A DNA stretch of 64,000 bases from Pseudomonas umsongensis (GCF_002236105.1 NZ_NIWU01000002.1:1289287-1353286); one strand, 5' to 3'; positions 19,447 through 28,607 are shown, counted from the first letter of the stretch. Notes: a model not told the origin generated them from the letters alone. Program-made: numbers and translations.

Positions 19447-19522
19447 GGTGGTTTCATCAGGGAAAAAGTGATTGTTCAGGGTTACGGACAGGGCGGCCCT
19501 GGCGCGCCGCCCTGCAGCCGGA

Positions 19523-20950
19523 TCAGAGCGGATTGGACTCTTGCGGAAGAATCAGCCGCGAAGGCACGCGCTGGTGCGAACCCCGTGCCACCCAGTAGTA
19601 GATGAAGGCGGGCACTATCAGGCCGATCAGCCATGAGATATCGGTGCCACCGAGGGTTTCTACCAGCGGGCCGGTGTAGAAGCTGGTGGCAATGAATGGC
19701 ATCTGGATCACCACGCCGAGGGTGTACACCGCGATGCCGGGCAGGTTCCAGCGTCCGTAGCGGCCATCAGGATCCGACAGGGCCGGAATGTCGTAGCGCT
19801 CTTTGGTCACCAGGTAGAAGTCCACCAGGTTGATCGCGCTCCAGGGGGTGAAAAACGCCAGCAGGAACAGGATGAAGGCGGAGAAGTCATGCAGGAACGA
19901 GTGGCGGCCCATCAAGGCCAGTGCTGTCGCCGCGCCGACCATGACCAGGATGTAGAGCAGGCGCGACACCCTGGAAATTTCCTGATTGCCGCGAAAACCG
20001 CTGACGATGGTTGCCAGTGACATGAAGCTGCCATAGGCGTTGAGGGTCGTGATGGTGACCTTGCCGAACACGATGCTGAAAAACAGCAGCGACGCCACAA
20101 AGCCACTTGCACCCAGGCCAACGATGTAGGACACCTCGTGCCCGGCGAACTGATCCCCCGCCAGCGCGGCGACGAACACACCGAAGATCATGGAGATCTG
20201 GGTGCCGATGACCGATCCCAGCCCAACGGCGAGAAAGGTTTTCAGGGCCGATGTGCTTCTCGGCAGATAGCGCGAATAGTCGGCGACGTAGGGGCCGAAA
20301 GCGATCTGCCAGGAGGCCGACAGCGAGATCGCCAGCAGAAAACTGCTCAGGGAAAAGTGCCGGTTGGCCAGCAGTTCGCCGATGTCGTGGGCCGACAGCA
20401 AGCGGTAGAACAGGTAGAAAAACGACACCACGCCAATCAGGCTCGACAGCCGTCCGATCCAGTGGATGGTGCGATAGCCCAGCACGGTCAGCACGACGAT
20501 CATCGCCGCGAAAATGAGAATGCCGGTGCCATCACTGACGTTTAGCAACTGGCTGATAGCCTGGCCGGCGAGCACCGAGCCGCTGGCGGAGAATCCCACG
20601 TACATCAGGCAGGCCAGAACGATGGGGATGACGGCGCCGTAGACACCGAACTGCACACGGCTGGAGATCATTTGCGGCAGGCCCAGCTGCGGGCCCTGGG
20701 CTGCGTGCAAGGCCATGATCGCGCCGCCCAGCAGTTGACCGATCAGCAGGCCGATCAGCGACCAGAACACATCGCCGCCCAGCACCACGGCCAAGGCTCC
20801 GGTGACGATGGCGGTGACTTGCAGGTTGGCGCCGAACCAAAGGGTGAACTGACTGAGCAGCCGTCCATGGCGCTCGGATTCGGGAATGTAATCGATGGAT
20901 CGCCGTTCTATATACGACTTGCGCTGCGCACTTTCTTTGGAGGCGGACAT
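19523..20950 (-). CDS. NCS1-family permease (purine/cytosine permease-like)
   Basis: 475 residues with about 12 membrane helices. The N-terminus has the NCS1 pattern (SIDYIPESERHGRLLSQFTLWFGANLQ, split by the first helix) and the conserved GASGSVLAGQ-like segment (FSASGSVLAGQAI), FGPYVADYSRYLP and FTPWSAINLVDFYLV. NCS1 carriers import nucleobases, hydantoins, allantoin, and in the hut loci of pseudomonads probably urocanate. AGAGGA lies seven bases before the ATG. It is the third gene of a four-gene operon just downstream of hutU, so an imidazole acid is a reasonable substrate guess. Confidence 0.88.
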   Translation of the reverse strand: MSASKESAQRKSYIERRSIDYIPESERHGRLLSQFTLWFGANLQVTAIVTGALAVVLGGDVFWSLIGLLIGQLLGGAIMALHAAQGPQLGLPQMISSRVQFGVYGAVIPIVLACLMYVGFSASGSVLAGQAISQLLNVSDGTGILIFAAMIVVLTVLGYRTIHWIGRLSSLIGVVSFFYLFYRLLSAHDIGELLANRHFSLSSFLLAISLSASWQIAFGPYVADYSRYLPRSTSALKTFLAVGLGSVIGTQISMIFGVFVAALAGDQFAGHEVSYIVGLGASGFVASLLFFSIVFGKVTITTLNAYGSFMSLATIVSGFRGNQEISRVSRLLYILVMVGAATALALMGRHSFLHDFSAFILFLLAFFTPWSAINLVDFYLVTKERYDIPALSDPDGRYGRWNLPGIAVYTLGVVIQMPFIATSFYTGPLVETLGGTDISWLIGLIVPAFIYYWVARGSHQRVPSRLILPQESNPL

Positions 20951-21044
20951 GGCGGTTCCTCTCGGGTGTCGTGGAATACGACAGCCTTCTCAGGTGGGGA
21001 CATTCGGGATGAGGCCTGCAAGTCAGGCCCCGGTTTTTGCCTGG

Positions 21045-22187
21045 TTAGCGCTGGGCGTCGAGTACGCTTCGCGAAATGATGATTTTCTGCACTTCCGAGG
21101 TGCCCTCGAAAATCCGCAGGATCCGTGCGTCGCGCACATAGCGCTCCAGCGGCAGGTCGCGGATGTAGCCGTAGCCGCCGTGCAGTTGCAGTGCGGCATC
21201 GGTAATGAAGCCGGCGCATTCGGCGGCGAACAACTTGGCAGTGGCCGATTCCAGGCTGAAGCGTTCGCCGCTGTCACGGCGCGCGGCGGCTTTCCAGGTG
21301 AGCATGCGAGCCGCTTCCAGCTGCGCGTACATGTCAGCGATGCGCCATTGGGTGCCTTGATAGGCCGCCAGCGGCTTGGGCCCGATCTGCCGTTCGCGCA
21401 CCCAGGCAAGGCTTGCCTGCAACGCCGCATTGGCAACCCCCAGGGACATGGCGGCGACTTCGACGCGGCCGCGATCGAGTACGGCCATGGCGGTGTTGAA
21501 ACCGGCGCCTTCGCTGCCCAGCAGTGCCGATGCCGGCAGCCAGCAATCCAGGGCCAGTTCATAGATGGTGCTGCCGCGCAGGCCCATGGTTTTTTCCGGG
21601 CTGGAGAAGCTGATGCCCGCAGTGCCCTGGGGAATCATGAAGGCGCTGATGCCCTTGTGCCCGGCGTCGGCGTCGGTCTTGGCGTAGAGCACGATGAAAC
21701 CGGCTTCACGGGCGTTGGTGATGTAGTGCTTGCTGCCACGGATTCTCCAGCCGCCGTTTTCAGCCTGCGCCCGGCAGCGCATGTCGGCCGGGTTGGAGCC
21801 CGCGGCCGGTTCGGTCAGGGCAAATGCCCCGAGCAACTCGCCGCTGGCAGCGCGGGGCAGCCATTCCTGCTTTTGCGCTTCGGTGCCGCCGATCAGGATC
21901 GAGTCGGTCGCCAGGAAGTGCGCGGTCAGGGCCGACGCGGTTGAGGCACAGGCGCCGGCGACGGCTTCGACCACGCGACTCATCGCCAGACTGCCGATGC
22001 CCAGGCCACCATATTCTTCGGGCAGGTTGATGCCCATGCCACCCAGTTCAGCCAGGGCTTGCAAGCTCTCGGCACAGAACGTCTCGGTTTCGTCGTAATG
22101 CTGGGCGCGCGGCTGGATCACCTCGCGGGCCAGTTTTTCAGCGGTTTCGATAACGGCCAGTTCGACCTGGTCCAGTTCAAAGTTCAT
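21045..22187 (-). CDS. Acyl-CoA dehydrogenase (CaiA-like)
   Basis: 380-residue flavoprotein of normal length. It shows the FAD-binding AFALTEPAAGSNPADMRC and YITNAREAGFIVLYAKT segments, the family signature LQLHGGYGYIRDLPLERYVRD, and the catalytic base in FEGTSEVQ (E361). The ATG at 22187 has AGGAG seven bases upstream and overlaps the end of the CoA-transferase gene by 11 bases, so the pair is translationally coupled. The pairing with a class III CoA-transferase recalls CaiA/CaiB of carnitine metabolism, where thioesters of an acid and its enoyl form are interconverted. Substrate is not known. Confidence 0.92.
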   Translation of the reverse strand: MNFELDQVELAVIETAEKLAREVIQPRAQHYDETETFCAESLQALAELGGMGINLPEEYGGLGIGSLAMSRVVEAVAGACASTASALTAHFLATDSILIGGTEAQKQEWLPRAASGELLGAFALTEPAAGSNPADMRCRAQAENGGWRIRGSKHYITNAREAGFIVLYAKTDADAGHKGISAFMIPQGTAGISFSSPEKTMGLRGSTIYELALDCWLPASALLGSEGAGFNTAMAVLDRGRVEVAAMSLGVANAALQASLAWVRERQIGPKPLAAYQGTQWRIADMYAQLEAARMLTWKAAARRDSGERFSLESATAKLFAAECAGFITDAALQLHGGYGYIRDLPLERYVRDARILRIFEGTSEVQKIIISRSVLDAQR

Positions 22188-23343
22188 GGGAAATCTCCTG
22201 TTTTTTCAGTCCGAATGCCTCGTTGTCAGCGCCCAGGCGAGGGGCGAGGGTGAGGGCGTGGGGTTTATGGCCATTGAAGAAAACCGGTTGCGGCACCAGT
22301 GGCTGCTCGCAGCCCGCGGGGCGAACCAGCAATTGACGAACCTGTGCCTGTTCGCTGTCGGCCGCCTGGGCGAGGTTCCACACCGGGGAGGACGGTACGC
22401 CGGCATCGAGGAGCGTGTCGCAGGCCTGGTCGACGCTCAGTTGGCCGGTCCAGTGTTCGATTTCGGCGCGCAAGGCCGGCTCGTTTTGCGTGCGTTGCGG
22501 GTCATCGACGAAGCGTGGGTCGCTGGCCAGTTCTGGCTTGCCCATGCATTCGCACAGGCGCTGGAACAGTTTGTTGCTGGCGACCGCAATAACCACCTGG
22601 CCATCCGCCGCGCGATAGGTATCGAAGGGGGTCGACACCGGATGGCGGTTGCCGACCAGGCCCGGCGCGACGCCATTGGCAAAGAGATTGGACAGGCCGG
22701 TCATTTGCAGGCTGAACAGCACATCGAACATGGCGACGTCGATGTATTGCGGGCCCGGCGCGTGCCGCTCGCGGGCGAACAACGCCGAGCTGATGGCCCA
22801 GGCGGCGTAGACCCCGGCACACAAGTCCCCGATGGCCTCGCCGCTGCGGGTCGGTCCTGTGCTGGCAAAACCGGTGACGCTCATCAGCCCGGACATCGCC
22901 TGCGCGACGATGTCATAGGCCGGGTTGGTTGACAGCGGACCATGCTGGCCGAAGCCGGAGATGCTCGCGTAGATCAGCCTGGGGTTGTATTGCTTGAGGG
23001 TATCGAAATCGATGCCCAGGCGACGGGTGACGCCGGGGCGGAAGTTTTCCACGACGACGTCGGCGTCGCGCACCAGTTCATACAGGCGGGCCAGGTCTTC
23101 GGTGGACTTGAAATCCATCTCGACACTGCGCTTGCCGCGATTGATCAGGCCAAAGTAAACACTCTCGCCGTCCTTGAAGGGACCCAGGTGACGGCTGTCA
23201 TCGCCGTGTCCCGGCACTTCGAACTTGATCACGTCGGCGCCAAGGTCCGCCAGCATCGCGGTGCAATGCGGGCCGGCCAGGACGCGGCTCAAGTCCAGCA
23301 CGCGAACGCCTTGCAGTTGTTGGGTAAACGGGCTGCTGCTCAT
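22177..23343 (-). CDS. Class III CoA-transferase (CaiB/BaiF)
   Basis: 388 residues. It carries the family N-terminus (GVRVLDLSRVLAGPHCTAML), DLGADVIKFEVPGHGDD, the catalytic Asp in AYDIVAQA (D144) and RSGEAIGDLCAGVYAA. The ATG at 23343 has GAGGA eight bases upstream; the frame continues upstream only through a REPIN, so the longer reading is rejected. It overlaps the acyl-CoA dehydrogenase start by 11 bases. It lies 128 bases after hutU on the same strand. The likely role is moving CoA between the substrate acid and its product. Confidence 0.92.
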   Translation of the reverse strand: MSSSPFTQQLQGVRVLDLSRVLAGPHCTAMLADLGADVIKFEVPGHGDDSRHLGPFKDGESVYFGLINRGKRSVEMDFKSTEDLARLYELVRDADVVVENFRPGVTRRLGIDFDTLKQYNPRLIYASISGFGQHGPLSTNPAYDIVAQAMSGLMSVTGFASTGPTRSGEAIGDLCAGVYAAWAISSALFARERHAPGPQYIDVAMFDVLFSLQMTGLSNLFANGVAPGLVGNRHPVSTPFDTYRAADGQVVIAVASNKLFQRLCECMGKPELASDPRFVDDPQRTQNEPALRAEIEHWTGQLSVDQACDTLLDAGVPSSPVWNLAQAADSEQAQVRQLLVRPAGCEQPLVPQPVFFNGHKPHALTLAPRLGADNEAFGLKKQEISHEL

Positions 23344-23370
23344 GGCAGTTTCCTCGTATGGGGGGATTTC

Positions 23371-23463
23371 TGTAGGAGCCGGCTTGCTGGCGATGCAGGC
23401 ACCCCGGTGGGGCAGGCGAACCGCCATCGTCGGAGCGCCGCCCGCAGCAAGCCGGTTCCTACA
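23371..23463. repeat. REPIN between hutU and the CoA-transferase gene
   Basis: TGTAGGAGCCGGCTTGCTG (23371-23389) faces its reverse complement with one mismatch (23445-23463). This is a Pseudomonas REP pair of a different sequence class from the one at 3143. In RNA it could fold into a long hairpin and reduce read-through from hutU or protect its 3-prime end. Confidence 0.85.
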
Positions 23464-23471
23464 GGGGTGCG

Positions 23472-25151
23472 TTATTTACCGGTAATCATCGGCAGGTTCA
23501 GCCCCTGCTCCTTCGCGCAGTCGATCGCGATCTGATAGCCCGCATCGGCGTGACGCATGACGCCGGTCGCCGGGTCGTTGTGCAGCACGCGTGCGATACG
23601 CTCGGCCGCTTCATCGGTACCGTCGCAGACAATCACCATGCCCGAGTGCTGGGAGAAGCCCATGCCGACGCCGCCGCCGTGGTGCAGGGACACCCAGGTC
23701 GCGCCGCTTGCGGTGTTGAGCAGGGCGTTGAGCAGTGGCCAGTCGGACACGGCATCGGAACCGTCCTGCATCGATTCGGTTTCGCGGTTCGGGCTGGCGA
23801 CCGAACCGGAATCCAGGTGGTCGCGACCGATCACGATGGGCGCCGACAGCTCACCGCTGCGCACCATTTCGTTGAACGCCAGGCCCAGCTTGGCGCGCAG
23901 GCCCAAGCCAACCCAGCAGATACGTGCCGGCAGGCCCTGGAAGCTGATGCGCTCGCGAGCCATGTCCAGCCAGTTGTGCAGGTGGGCGTCGTCCGGGATC
24001 AGCTCTTTTACCTTGGCGTCGGTCTTGTAGATGTCTTCAGCGTTGCCCGACAGTGCAGCCCAACGGAACGGGCCGATGCCACGGCAGAACAGTGGACGGA
24101 TGTAGGCCGGTACGAAGCCTGGGAAATCGAATGCGTTTTCCACGCCTTCTTCCTGGGCCATCTGACGGATGTTGTTGCCGTAGTCGAAGGTCGGGATGCC
24201 TTGCTTTTGAAAATCCAGCATGGCCTGGACATGCACGGCCATCGATTGTTTGGCGGCCTTGACCACCATGGCCGGATCGGTAATGGCGCGGTCGCGGTAC
24301 TGTTCCCAGGTCCAGCCAGCCGGCAGGTAGCCGTTCAGTGGGTCGTGGGCGCTGGTCTGGTCGGTGACCATGTCCGGGCGCACGCCGCGACGGACCAGTT
24401 CCGGGAGGATTTCAGCCGCGTTACCCAGCAGGGCGATGGAGATCGCCCTGCCTTCCTTGGTGTATTTGGCGATGCGCGCCAGAGCGTCGTCGAGGTCTTT
24501 GGCTTGCTCGTCGACGTAACGGCTGGTCAGACGGAAGTCGATACGGCTCTGCTGGCATTCGATGTTCAGCGAGCAAGCGCCGGCCAGGGTGGCAGCCAGA
24601 GGCTGAGCGCCACCCATGCCACCGAGGCCGGCGGTCAGGACCCAACGACCTTTCAGGTCATCGTTGTAGTGCTGGCGACCGGCTTCAACGAAGGTTTCGT
24701 AGGTGCCCTGGACGATGCCCTGGCTGCCGATGTAGATCCAGCTGCCGGCGGTCATCTGGCCGTACATGGCCAGGCCTTTGGCGTCGAGCTCGTTGAAGTG
24801 CTCCCAGCTCGCCCAGTGCGGTACCAGGTTGGAGTTGGCGATCAGGACGCGCGGGGCGTTGGCGTGGGTCTTGAACACACCGACCGGCTTGCCGGATTGC
24901 ACCAGCAGGGTCTCGTCGTCGTTGAGGTGGGTCAGGCTCTCGACGATCTTGTCGTAGCACTCCCAGTTACGCGCCGCACGACCGATACCACCGTACACCA
25001 CCAGTTCCTTGGGGTTCTCGGCGACTTCCGGGTCGAGGTTGTTCATCAGCATGCGCAGCGGAGCTTCGGTCAGCCAGCTCTTGGCGGTCAGCTTGTTGCC
25101 GCGGGCAGCGCGGATTTCGACGTCACGCAGGCGGGTGGTCTTGGCGGTCAT
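23472..25151 (-). CDS. hutU: Urocanate hydratase
   Basis: NAD-dependent enzyme turning urocanate into imidazolone propionate, second step of histidine breakdown. 559 residues, standard length. Landmarks: [35 protein letters not shown] NAD loop ([17 protein letters not shown]), [20 protein letters not shown] with the active-site Cys, and [15 protein letters not shown]. Of two ATGs, 25157 abuts AGGAG and 25151 lies six bases from it, so 25151 is preferred. It has its own sigma-54-type promoter overlapped by a HutC-type operator. hutD, hutH, hutI and hutF are not in the window between hutC and hutU or downstream. Confidence 0.95.
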   Translation of the reverse strand: MTAKTTRLRDVEIRAARGNKLTAKSWLTEAPLRMLMNNLDPEVAENPKELVVYGGIGRAARNWECYDKIVESLTHLNDDETLLVQSGKPVGVFKTHANAPRVLIANSNLVPHWASWEHFNELDAKGLAMYGQMTAGSWIYIGSQGIVQGTYETFVEAGRQHYNDDLKGRWVLTAGLGGMGGAQPLAATLAGACSLNIECQQSRIDFRLTSRYVDEQAKDLDDALARIAKYTKEGRAISIALLGNAAEILPELVRRGVRPDMVTDQTSAHDPLNGYLPAGWTWEQYRDRAITDPAMVVKAAKQSMAVHVQAMLDFQKQGIPTFDYGNNIRQMAQEEGVENAFDFPGFVPAYIRPLFCRGIGPFRWAALSGNAEDIYKTDAKVKELIPDDAHLHNWLDMARERISFQGLPARICWVGLGLRAKLGLAFNEMVRSGELSAPIVIGRDHLDSGSVASPNRETESMQDGSDAVSDWPLLNALLNTASGATWVSLHHGGGVGMGFSQHSGMVIVCDGTDEAAERIARVLHNDPATGVMRHADAGYQIAIDCAKEQGLNLPMITGK

Positions 25152-25223
25152 GGTCATCTCCTCTCATTCACTGGTTAGCGGGTTGGCGGCGCGGTTTAGC
25201 TTATCTATCTGCGCTTATATCAA

Positions 25224-25237
25224 CCTGTATGTACAAG
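25224..25237. promoter_or_regulatory. HutC-type operator upstream of hutU
   Basis: CCTGTATGTACAAG contains the TGTATGTACA dyad core known for HutC operators in Pseudomonas hut loci. It covers the position expected for the hutU transcription start, about 12 bases after the -12 element, so bound HutC would block initiation until urocanate releases it. Confidence 0.75.
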
Positions 25238-25242
25238 TGAAT

Positions 25243-25257
25243 GCAAGTGAGGGGCCA
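25243..25257 (-). promoter_or_regulatory. Sigma-54 (-24/-12) promoter of hutU
   Basis: Read on the minus strand, TGGCCCCTCACTTGC has the GG and GC doublets ten bases apart, as required for RpoN promoters (consensus TGGCAC-N5-TTGC). It lies 92 bases before the hutU start. hutU of P. fluorescens is known to need sigma-54 with CbrB or NtrC. The AT-rich region upstream (25258-25420) would host the activator site; a lone GTAACA at 25411 is seen, but no clear paired site. The rest of the 395-base gap shows only the hutC terminator. Confidence 0.75.
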
Positions 25258-25509
25258 AAATCTGAATTTACGACCTGAGGAAAAACTTAAAAGTCAAATA
25301 ATATGAATTAATTCAATGACTTAAGAGATCAAAGAAAAAATGGCTCATGCGAGGTGGAAAGAAAATTCTGTTGCAACTTTGCGATAAGCTGATGCGAAGA
25401 CGAGCAATCCGTAACACTTTTGTGCGGCGGGGAACGACGAAATGTCACCTTTTTGCCACTCCGGGCGGTGGCGGTAACAATGTCGGCAGGGTATCTGCAA
25501 CAACAGGCA

Positions 25510-25539
25510 GGTCGAGCGGCAAGCGGGGGCCGCTCGACC
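25510..25539 (-). terminator. Probable terminator of hutC
   Basis: An 11-base perfect stem (GGTCGAGCGGC with its complement, loop of eight) stands just after the hutC stop and is followed on the minus strand by a weak T-rich stretch (TGCCTGTTGTTG). It separates hutC from hutU, in line with hutU having its own promoter. Confidence 0.6.
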
Positions 25540-25546
25540 CGTGGGA

Positions 25547-26299
25547 TCAATTACCGAACTTGCCTTCCAGTCGATAACGCGACCCCGGATAGACCAGTCG
25601 CGCGCAGCCGACCTGGCCTTTGGCTGCCCAGGTACGGCGGCGAATCAACAGGCACGGCTCATAGCGTTTTATCTGCAACAGCTTGCACTCGGCGGATTTG
25701 GCATGGATCGACTCGACCACATGTTCGCCCTCGGTCAACGGCGCCAACTGGATCAGGTAGGCATAAGGCGTGATCTTGGTGAAGTCCTGCTGCAGGTAAG
25801 CGGGTGCTACCTCGGCGTTGACGAAGCGTTCTTCGATCTGCACCGGCACGCCATTCTCGTGATGCACCACCACCGAATGGAACAGGCGCTTGACCCCTTC
25901 GAGGGGGAAGGGCATCGAAGCACGAGCCCGTTCAGGCATCTCTTCGAGCACGATCACTTCGCAGCGATGTTCATGACCCCTGGCCTCGATTTCTTCGGCG
26001 ATGTTGTGGATCTCGAACAATGCGGCATGCCCCTTGGGCTCCGCAACGAAGGTGCCAACCCCTTGCATCCGTACCAGCGAGCCTTCAATGGTCAGCTCGC
26101 GCAAGGCGCGGTTGATGGTCATGCGACTGACCCCCAACAAATTCAGCAATTCGCTTTCCGACGGCACCTTGGAATTGGGCAACCAGGCACCGGAGCGAAT
26201 CTTCTGCATGATGATTTGCTTGACCCTCGCATACAGCGGGGAGGGACTCTCGAGCGAAAAAGACTCGAGAGACGCATTGTCCTCAATAGATTTGGCCAC
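25547..26299 (-). CDS. hutC: Histidine-utilization repressor, GntR/HutC family
   Basis: 250 residues. The N-terminal winged helix (PLYARVKQIIMQKIRSGAWL, VPSESELLNLLGVSRMTINRALRELTIEG) is of GntR type; the C-terminal UTRA domain (~95-245) binds urocanate in HutC proteins (VQIEERFVNAEVAPAYLQQDF). The start is GTG at 26299 with AGGA six bases upstream. It precedes hutU on the same strand, the usual hut order with hutD absent. An operator matching its family lies before hutU. Confidence 0.93.
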   Translation of the reverse strand: MAKSIEDNASLESFSLESPSPLYARVKQIIMQKIRSGAWLPNSKVPSESELLNLLGVSRMTINRALRELTIEGSLVRMQGVGTFVAEPKGHAALFEIHNIAEEIEARGHEHRCEVIVLEEMPERARASMPFPLEGVKRLFHSVVVHHENGVPVQIEERFVNAEVAPAYLQQDFTKITPYAYLIQLAPLTEGEHVVESIHAKSAECKLLQIKRYEPCLLIRRRTWAAKGQVGCARLVYPGSRYRLEGKFGN

Positions 26300-26426
26300 G
26301 TTGATTCCTGAATTGAAAAAATGCCCCGACTAGCTTGCTCGCTAGTTTACCGAGCTACGGCAGATACGCCTATGCGTAGTCGAGGCCCCAGGCGATTGAT
26401 GCGACATCACCCAGGCATGCGTCGAG

Positions 26427-26654
26427 TCACGTCGAACGCTTTTCAATCCAGCGGCGATATTGGCGAGTGCGACAGGCATTGGCGAGCTGTTGCAGGATCA
26501 GCGCGCGCAACGGTGACACCCACTCCGTGTCCGGTGCATAGTCGCGATACCCATTGGCTTTGCGCGCGACAGACTTGATCAGGCCGCTCGCTTCGTAGAA
26601 GCGGATGCGTGAAGGCGCCAATCCGCTGATTTTCGCCAGTTCGCCTATTCTCAT
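26427..26654 (-). pseudogene. merR-family regulator remnant (HTH only)
   Basis: 75 codons. The N-terminal MerR helix-turn-helix is intact (MRIGELAKISGLAPSRIRFY, EASGLIKSVARKANGYRDYAPDTEW), but after residue ~46 the expected second half of the DNA-binding domain and the long dimerisation helix are missing. The sequence goes straight into LRALILQQLANACRTRQ, which resembles the C-terminal end of such a regulator, so an internal deletion is likely. It is divergent from the alpha/beta hydrolase, and a MerR-type promoter lies between them. A short functional regulator cannot be excluded but would lack the usual dimerisation helix. Confidence 0.7.
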
Positions 26655-26672
26655 AGTCCACCCAAAAAACTA

Positions 26673-26703
26673 TTGACCTTAAAGTTGACTTTAAACCTAA
26701 AGT
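26673..26703 (+). promoter_or_regulatory. MerR-type promoter: 19-base spacer with perfect dyad
   Basis: A -35 TTGACC (26673-26678) and a -10-like TAAAGT (26698-26703) are 19 bases apart, the stretched spacing typical of MerR/SoxR-controlled promoters. The spacer contains the perfect palindrome TTAAAGTTGACTTTAA (26679-26694). Transcription would run into the alpha/beta hydrolase, about 65 bases before its start codon. Confidence 0.75.
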
Positions 26704-26774
26704 CATTGGGCAGCCAAGCGGCCCAGGTTTAATGCTTTTGGTCATGGCCTCCCTACCACACAGGAGATGCGAGC

Positions 26775-27605
26775 ATGAGTTATGTCACTACGCAGGACGG
26801 TGTCGAGATCTTTTACAAAGACTGGGGTCCACGGGACGCCCAAGTGATTTTCTTTCATCACGGATGGCCACTCAGCGCAGACGACTGGGATGCGCAGATG
26901 CTGTTTTTCCTGGCCAACGGCTATCGGGTCATAGCACACGATCGGCGCGGCCACGGGCGATCCAGCCAGGTCTGGGACGGGCACGACATGGATCACTATG
27001 CCGATGACGTCGCAGCCGTAGTCAACCATCTTGGCGTGCAGGGGGCCGTCCATGTGGGGCACTCCACCGGCGGCGGTGAAGTCATCCACTACATTGCTCG
27101 GCACGGCGAGGACCGCGTGTCGAAGGCCGCCATCATCAGCGCCGTACCGCCGCTGATGGTCAAGACTGAAAGCAATCCGGGCGGGCTGCCGAAATCGGTT
27201 TTCGATGACTTGCAGGCACAACTCAAAGCCAACCGCGCCCAGTTCTATCGCGACGTCCCGGCCGGGCCTTTCTACGGTTATAACCGCCCGGGTGCGAAAC
27301 CGTCCGAAGGCACCATCGCCAACTGGTGGCGGCAAGGCATGATGGGTTGTGCAAAGGCGCACTATGACGGGATCGTGGCCTTTTCCCAGACCGACTTCAC
27401 CGAAGACCTGAAAAGCATCACGATCCCGGTGCTGGTGATGCATGGTGATGATGACCAGATCGTGCCTTATGAAAACTCCGGGCTCCTGTCAGCCAAGCTG
27501 TTGCAAAACAGCACGCTGAAAACCTATTCGGGCTTCCCGCATGGCATGCCCACGACGAACGCCGAAACCATCAACGCCGATTTGCTTGCTTTCGTGCGGG
27601 GTTAG
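26775..27605 (+). CDS. Alpha/beta hydrolase (non-heme chloroperoxidase/esterase group)
   Basis: 276 residues, full length for the family. It has the start [46 protein letters not shown], the nucleophile elbow GHSTGG (S97), an acid in HGDDDQIVP (D225-D227) and the catalytic His in FPHGMP (H256). These enzymes are serine esterases that can also show perhydrolase/haloperoxidase activity. GGAGATGCGAGC precedes the ATG. It is driven by a MerR-type promoter while the adjacent regulator gene is degraded, so its present control is unclear. Confidence 0.9.
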   Translation: MSYVTTQDGVEIFYKDWGPRDAQVIFFHHGWPLSADDWDAQMLFFLANGYRVIAHDRRGHGRSSQVWDGHDMDHYADDVAAVVNHLGVQGAVHVGHSTGGGEVIHYIARHGEDRVSKAAIISAVPPLMVKTESNPGGLPKSVFDDLQAQLKANRAQFYRDVPAGPFYGYNRPGAKPSEGTIANWWRQGMMGCAKAHYDGIVAFSQTDFTEDLKSITIPVLVMHGDDDQIVPYENSGLLSAKLLQNSTLKTYSGFPHGMPTTNAETINADLLAFVRG

Positions 27606-27614
27606 GCAACCGGG

Positions 27615-27650
27615 GAGGGGCGGGTAAAACATCCTGCCCCTCTGCATTTT
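27615..27650 (+). terminator. Intrinsic terminator after the hydrolase gene
   Basis: A ten-base stem (GAGGGGCGGG with CCTGCCCCTC, one wobble pair, loop of eight) is followed by TGCATTTT. It begins ten bases after the hydrolase stop and also separates it from convergent copD. Confidence 0.7.
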
Positions 27651-27668
27651 ACCGGCCTCACTCCCTGC

Positions 27669-28604
27669 TCAGGTTACTGCGGTCTCCATATCAGGACTTA
27701 ACGTTCCCAACCAGGCCACCAGCCCCACAATCAACACCGCTGCCGATAACTCGACCAACACGCTGCGCCTTAACGCATTAGCCGCCACTCGATACTCCCC
27801 CTCCCGCAACGACCGTTGCAAAAGCGGGCCAAGGTGAAATCGGTTCAACGCGGCCAGCACCAACATCCCGGCAAACAACACCACTTTGATGAGCAGCAAA
27901 GTCCCGTAGGTGCTTAGCAGCACGGCATCGAGTTCTGGACCCACGATGAACAGGTAGTTCACGACGCCTGTGACCGTGATCACGACTACGATCAAAGCGC
28001 CCACCGATTCGAATCGGTTGACGACCCGGGCCAGCAACTTGATGCTTTCTGCTGTTTGCAGCGTGTCGAGCATTGCCATCCTGGCAAAGGCGACCAATGC
28101 ACCCAGCCAGGCGCCTGCCGCCAGCAGGTGCAGTATGTCCATCGCAAAATGCCAATAACGACGACTGCCCTCATCCATCGCCCCATGACCGCTCCAGGCG
28201 AGACTGGCCAGGGCTATACCACCGGCAATAGTTGCGACTGACAAGCTAACGACAGGTGCACGTTGGTGGAGCAGCACCACTGAACCGCCAACAACCAACG
28301 CGATGATGCGCACGACCCAGGCAAAGCCTACGTCCGTCTCCAATACCATCATTTCAATATGCGGGTGCAGCTCGGCGAAGTCCGACTCCCCACTCATGGC
28401 GCTCGCCATTAGTACCATGCTGGCGACAGACATGAGTACACCCAGCACCGTCGTCCCCGCCAGCATGGACCGAAACGGCAACACGGCCCCCGACACTCGC
28501 TTTCGTCCTTCAAGGCTGTACAACCCGAAAAGTGCCATGCCAAAGAGCAGCATGAAATCCATGTACAAGCCGAAGCGCAGGGCAATGCTGGCCCAGTCGC
28601 TCAT
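27669..28604 (-). CDS. copD: Copper resistance protein CopD
   Basis: 311 residues with about eight membrane helices and the CopD domain (FEVSALIVVV-like VNRFESVGALIVVVITVTGV near residues 205-225). It is an inner-membrane protein thought to move copper with CopC. Conserved His (HLLAAGAWLGALVAF) are present. Its start lies three bases after the copC stop, so it is the last gene of copABCD. Confidence 0.92.
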   Translation of the reverse strand: MSDWASIALRFGLYMDFMLLFGMALFGLYSLEGRKRVSGAVLPFRSMLAGTTVLGVLMSVASMVLMASAMSGESDFAELHPHIEMMVLETDVGFAWVVRIIALVVGGSVVLLHQRAPVVSLSVATIAGGIALASLAWSGHGAMDEGSRRYWHFAMDILHLLAAGAWLGALVAFARMAMLDTLQTAESIKLLARVVNRFESVGALIVVVITVTGVVNYLFIVGPELDAVLLSTYGTLLLIKVVLFAGMLVLAALNRFHLGPLLQRSLREGEYRVAANALRRSVLVELSAAVLIVGLVAWLGTLSPDMETAVT

Positions 28605-28607
28605 CAG

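Noticed and set aside
23550..25178. Long open frame (542 codons) on the plus strand
   Set aside because: It lies fully antisense to hutU, whose protein is unmistakable; GC-rich codon bias leaves such mirror frames open.
25369..25416. TGTTGC and GTAACA as a CbrB site before hutU
   Set aside because: The spacing is far larger than expected for a paired CbrB site and one half is poor.
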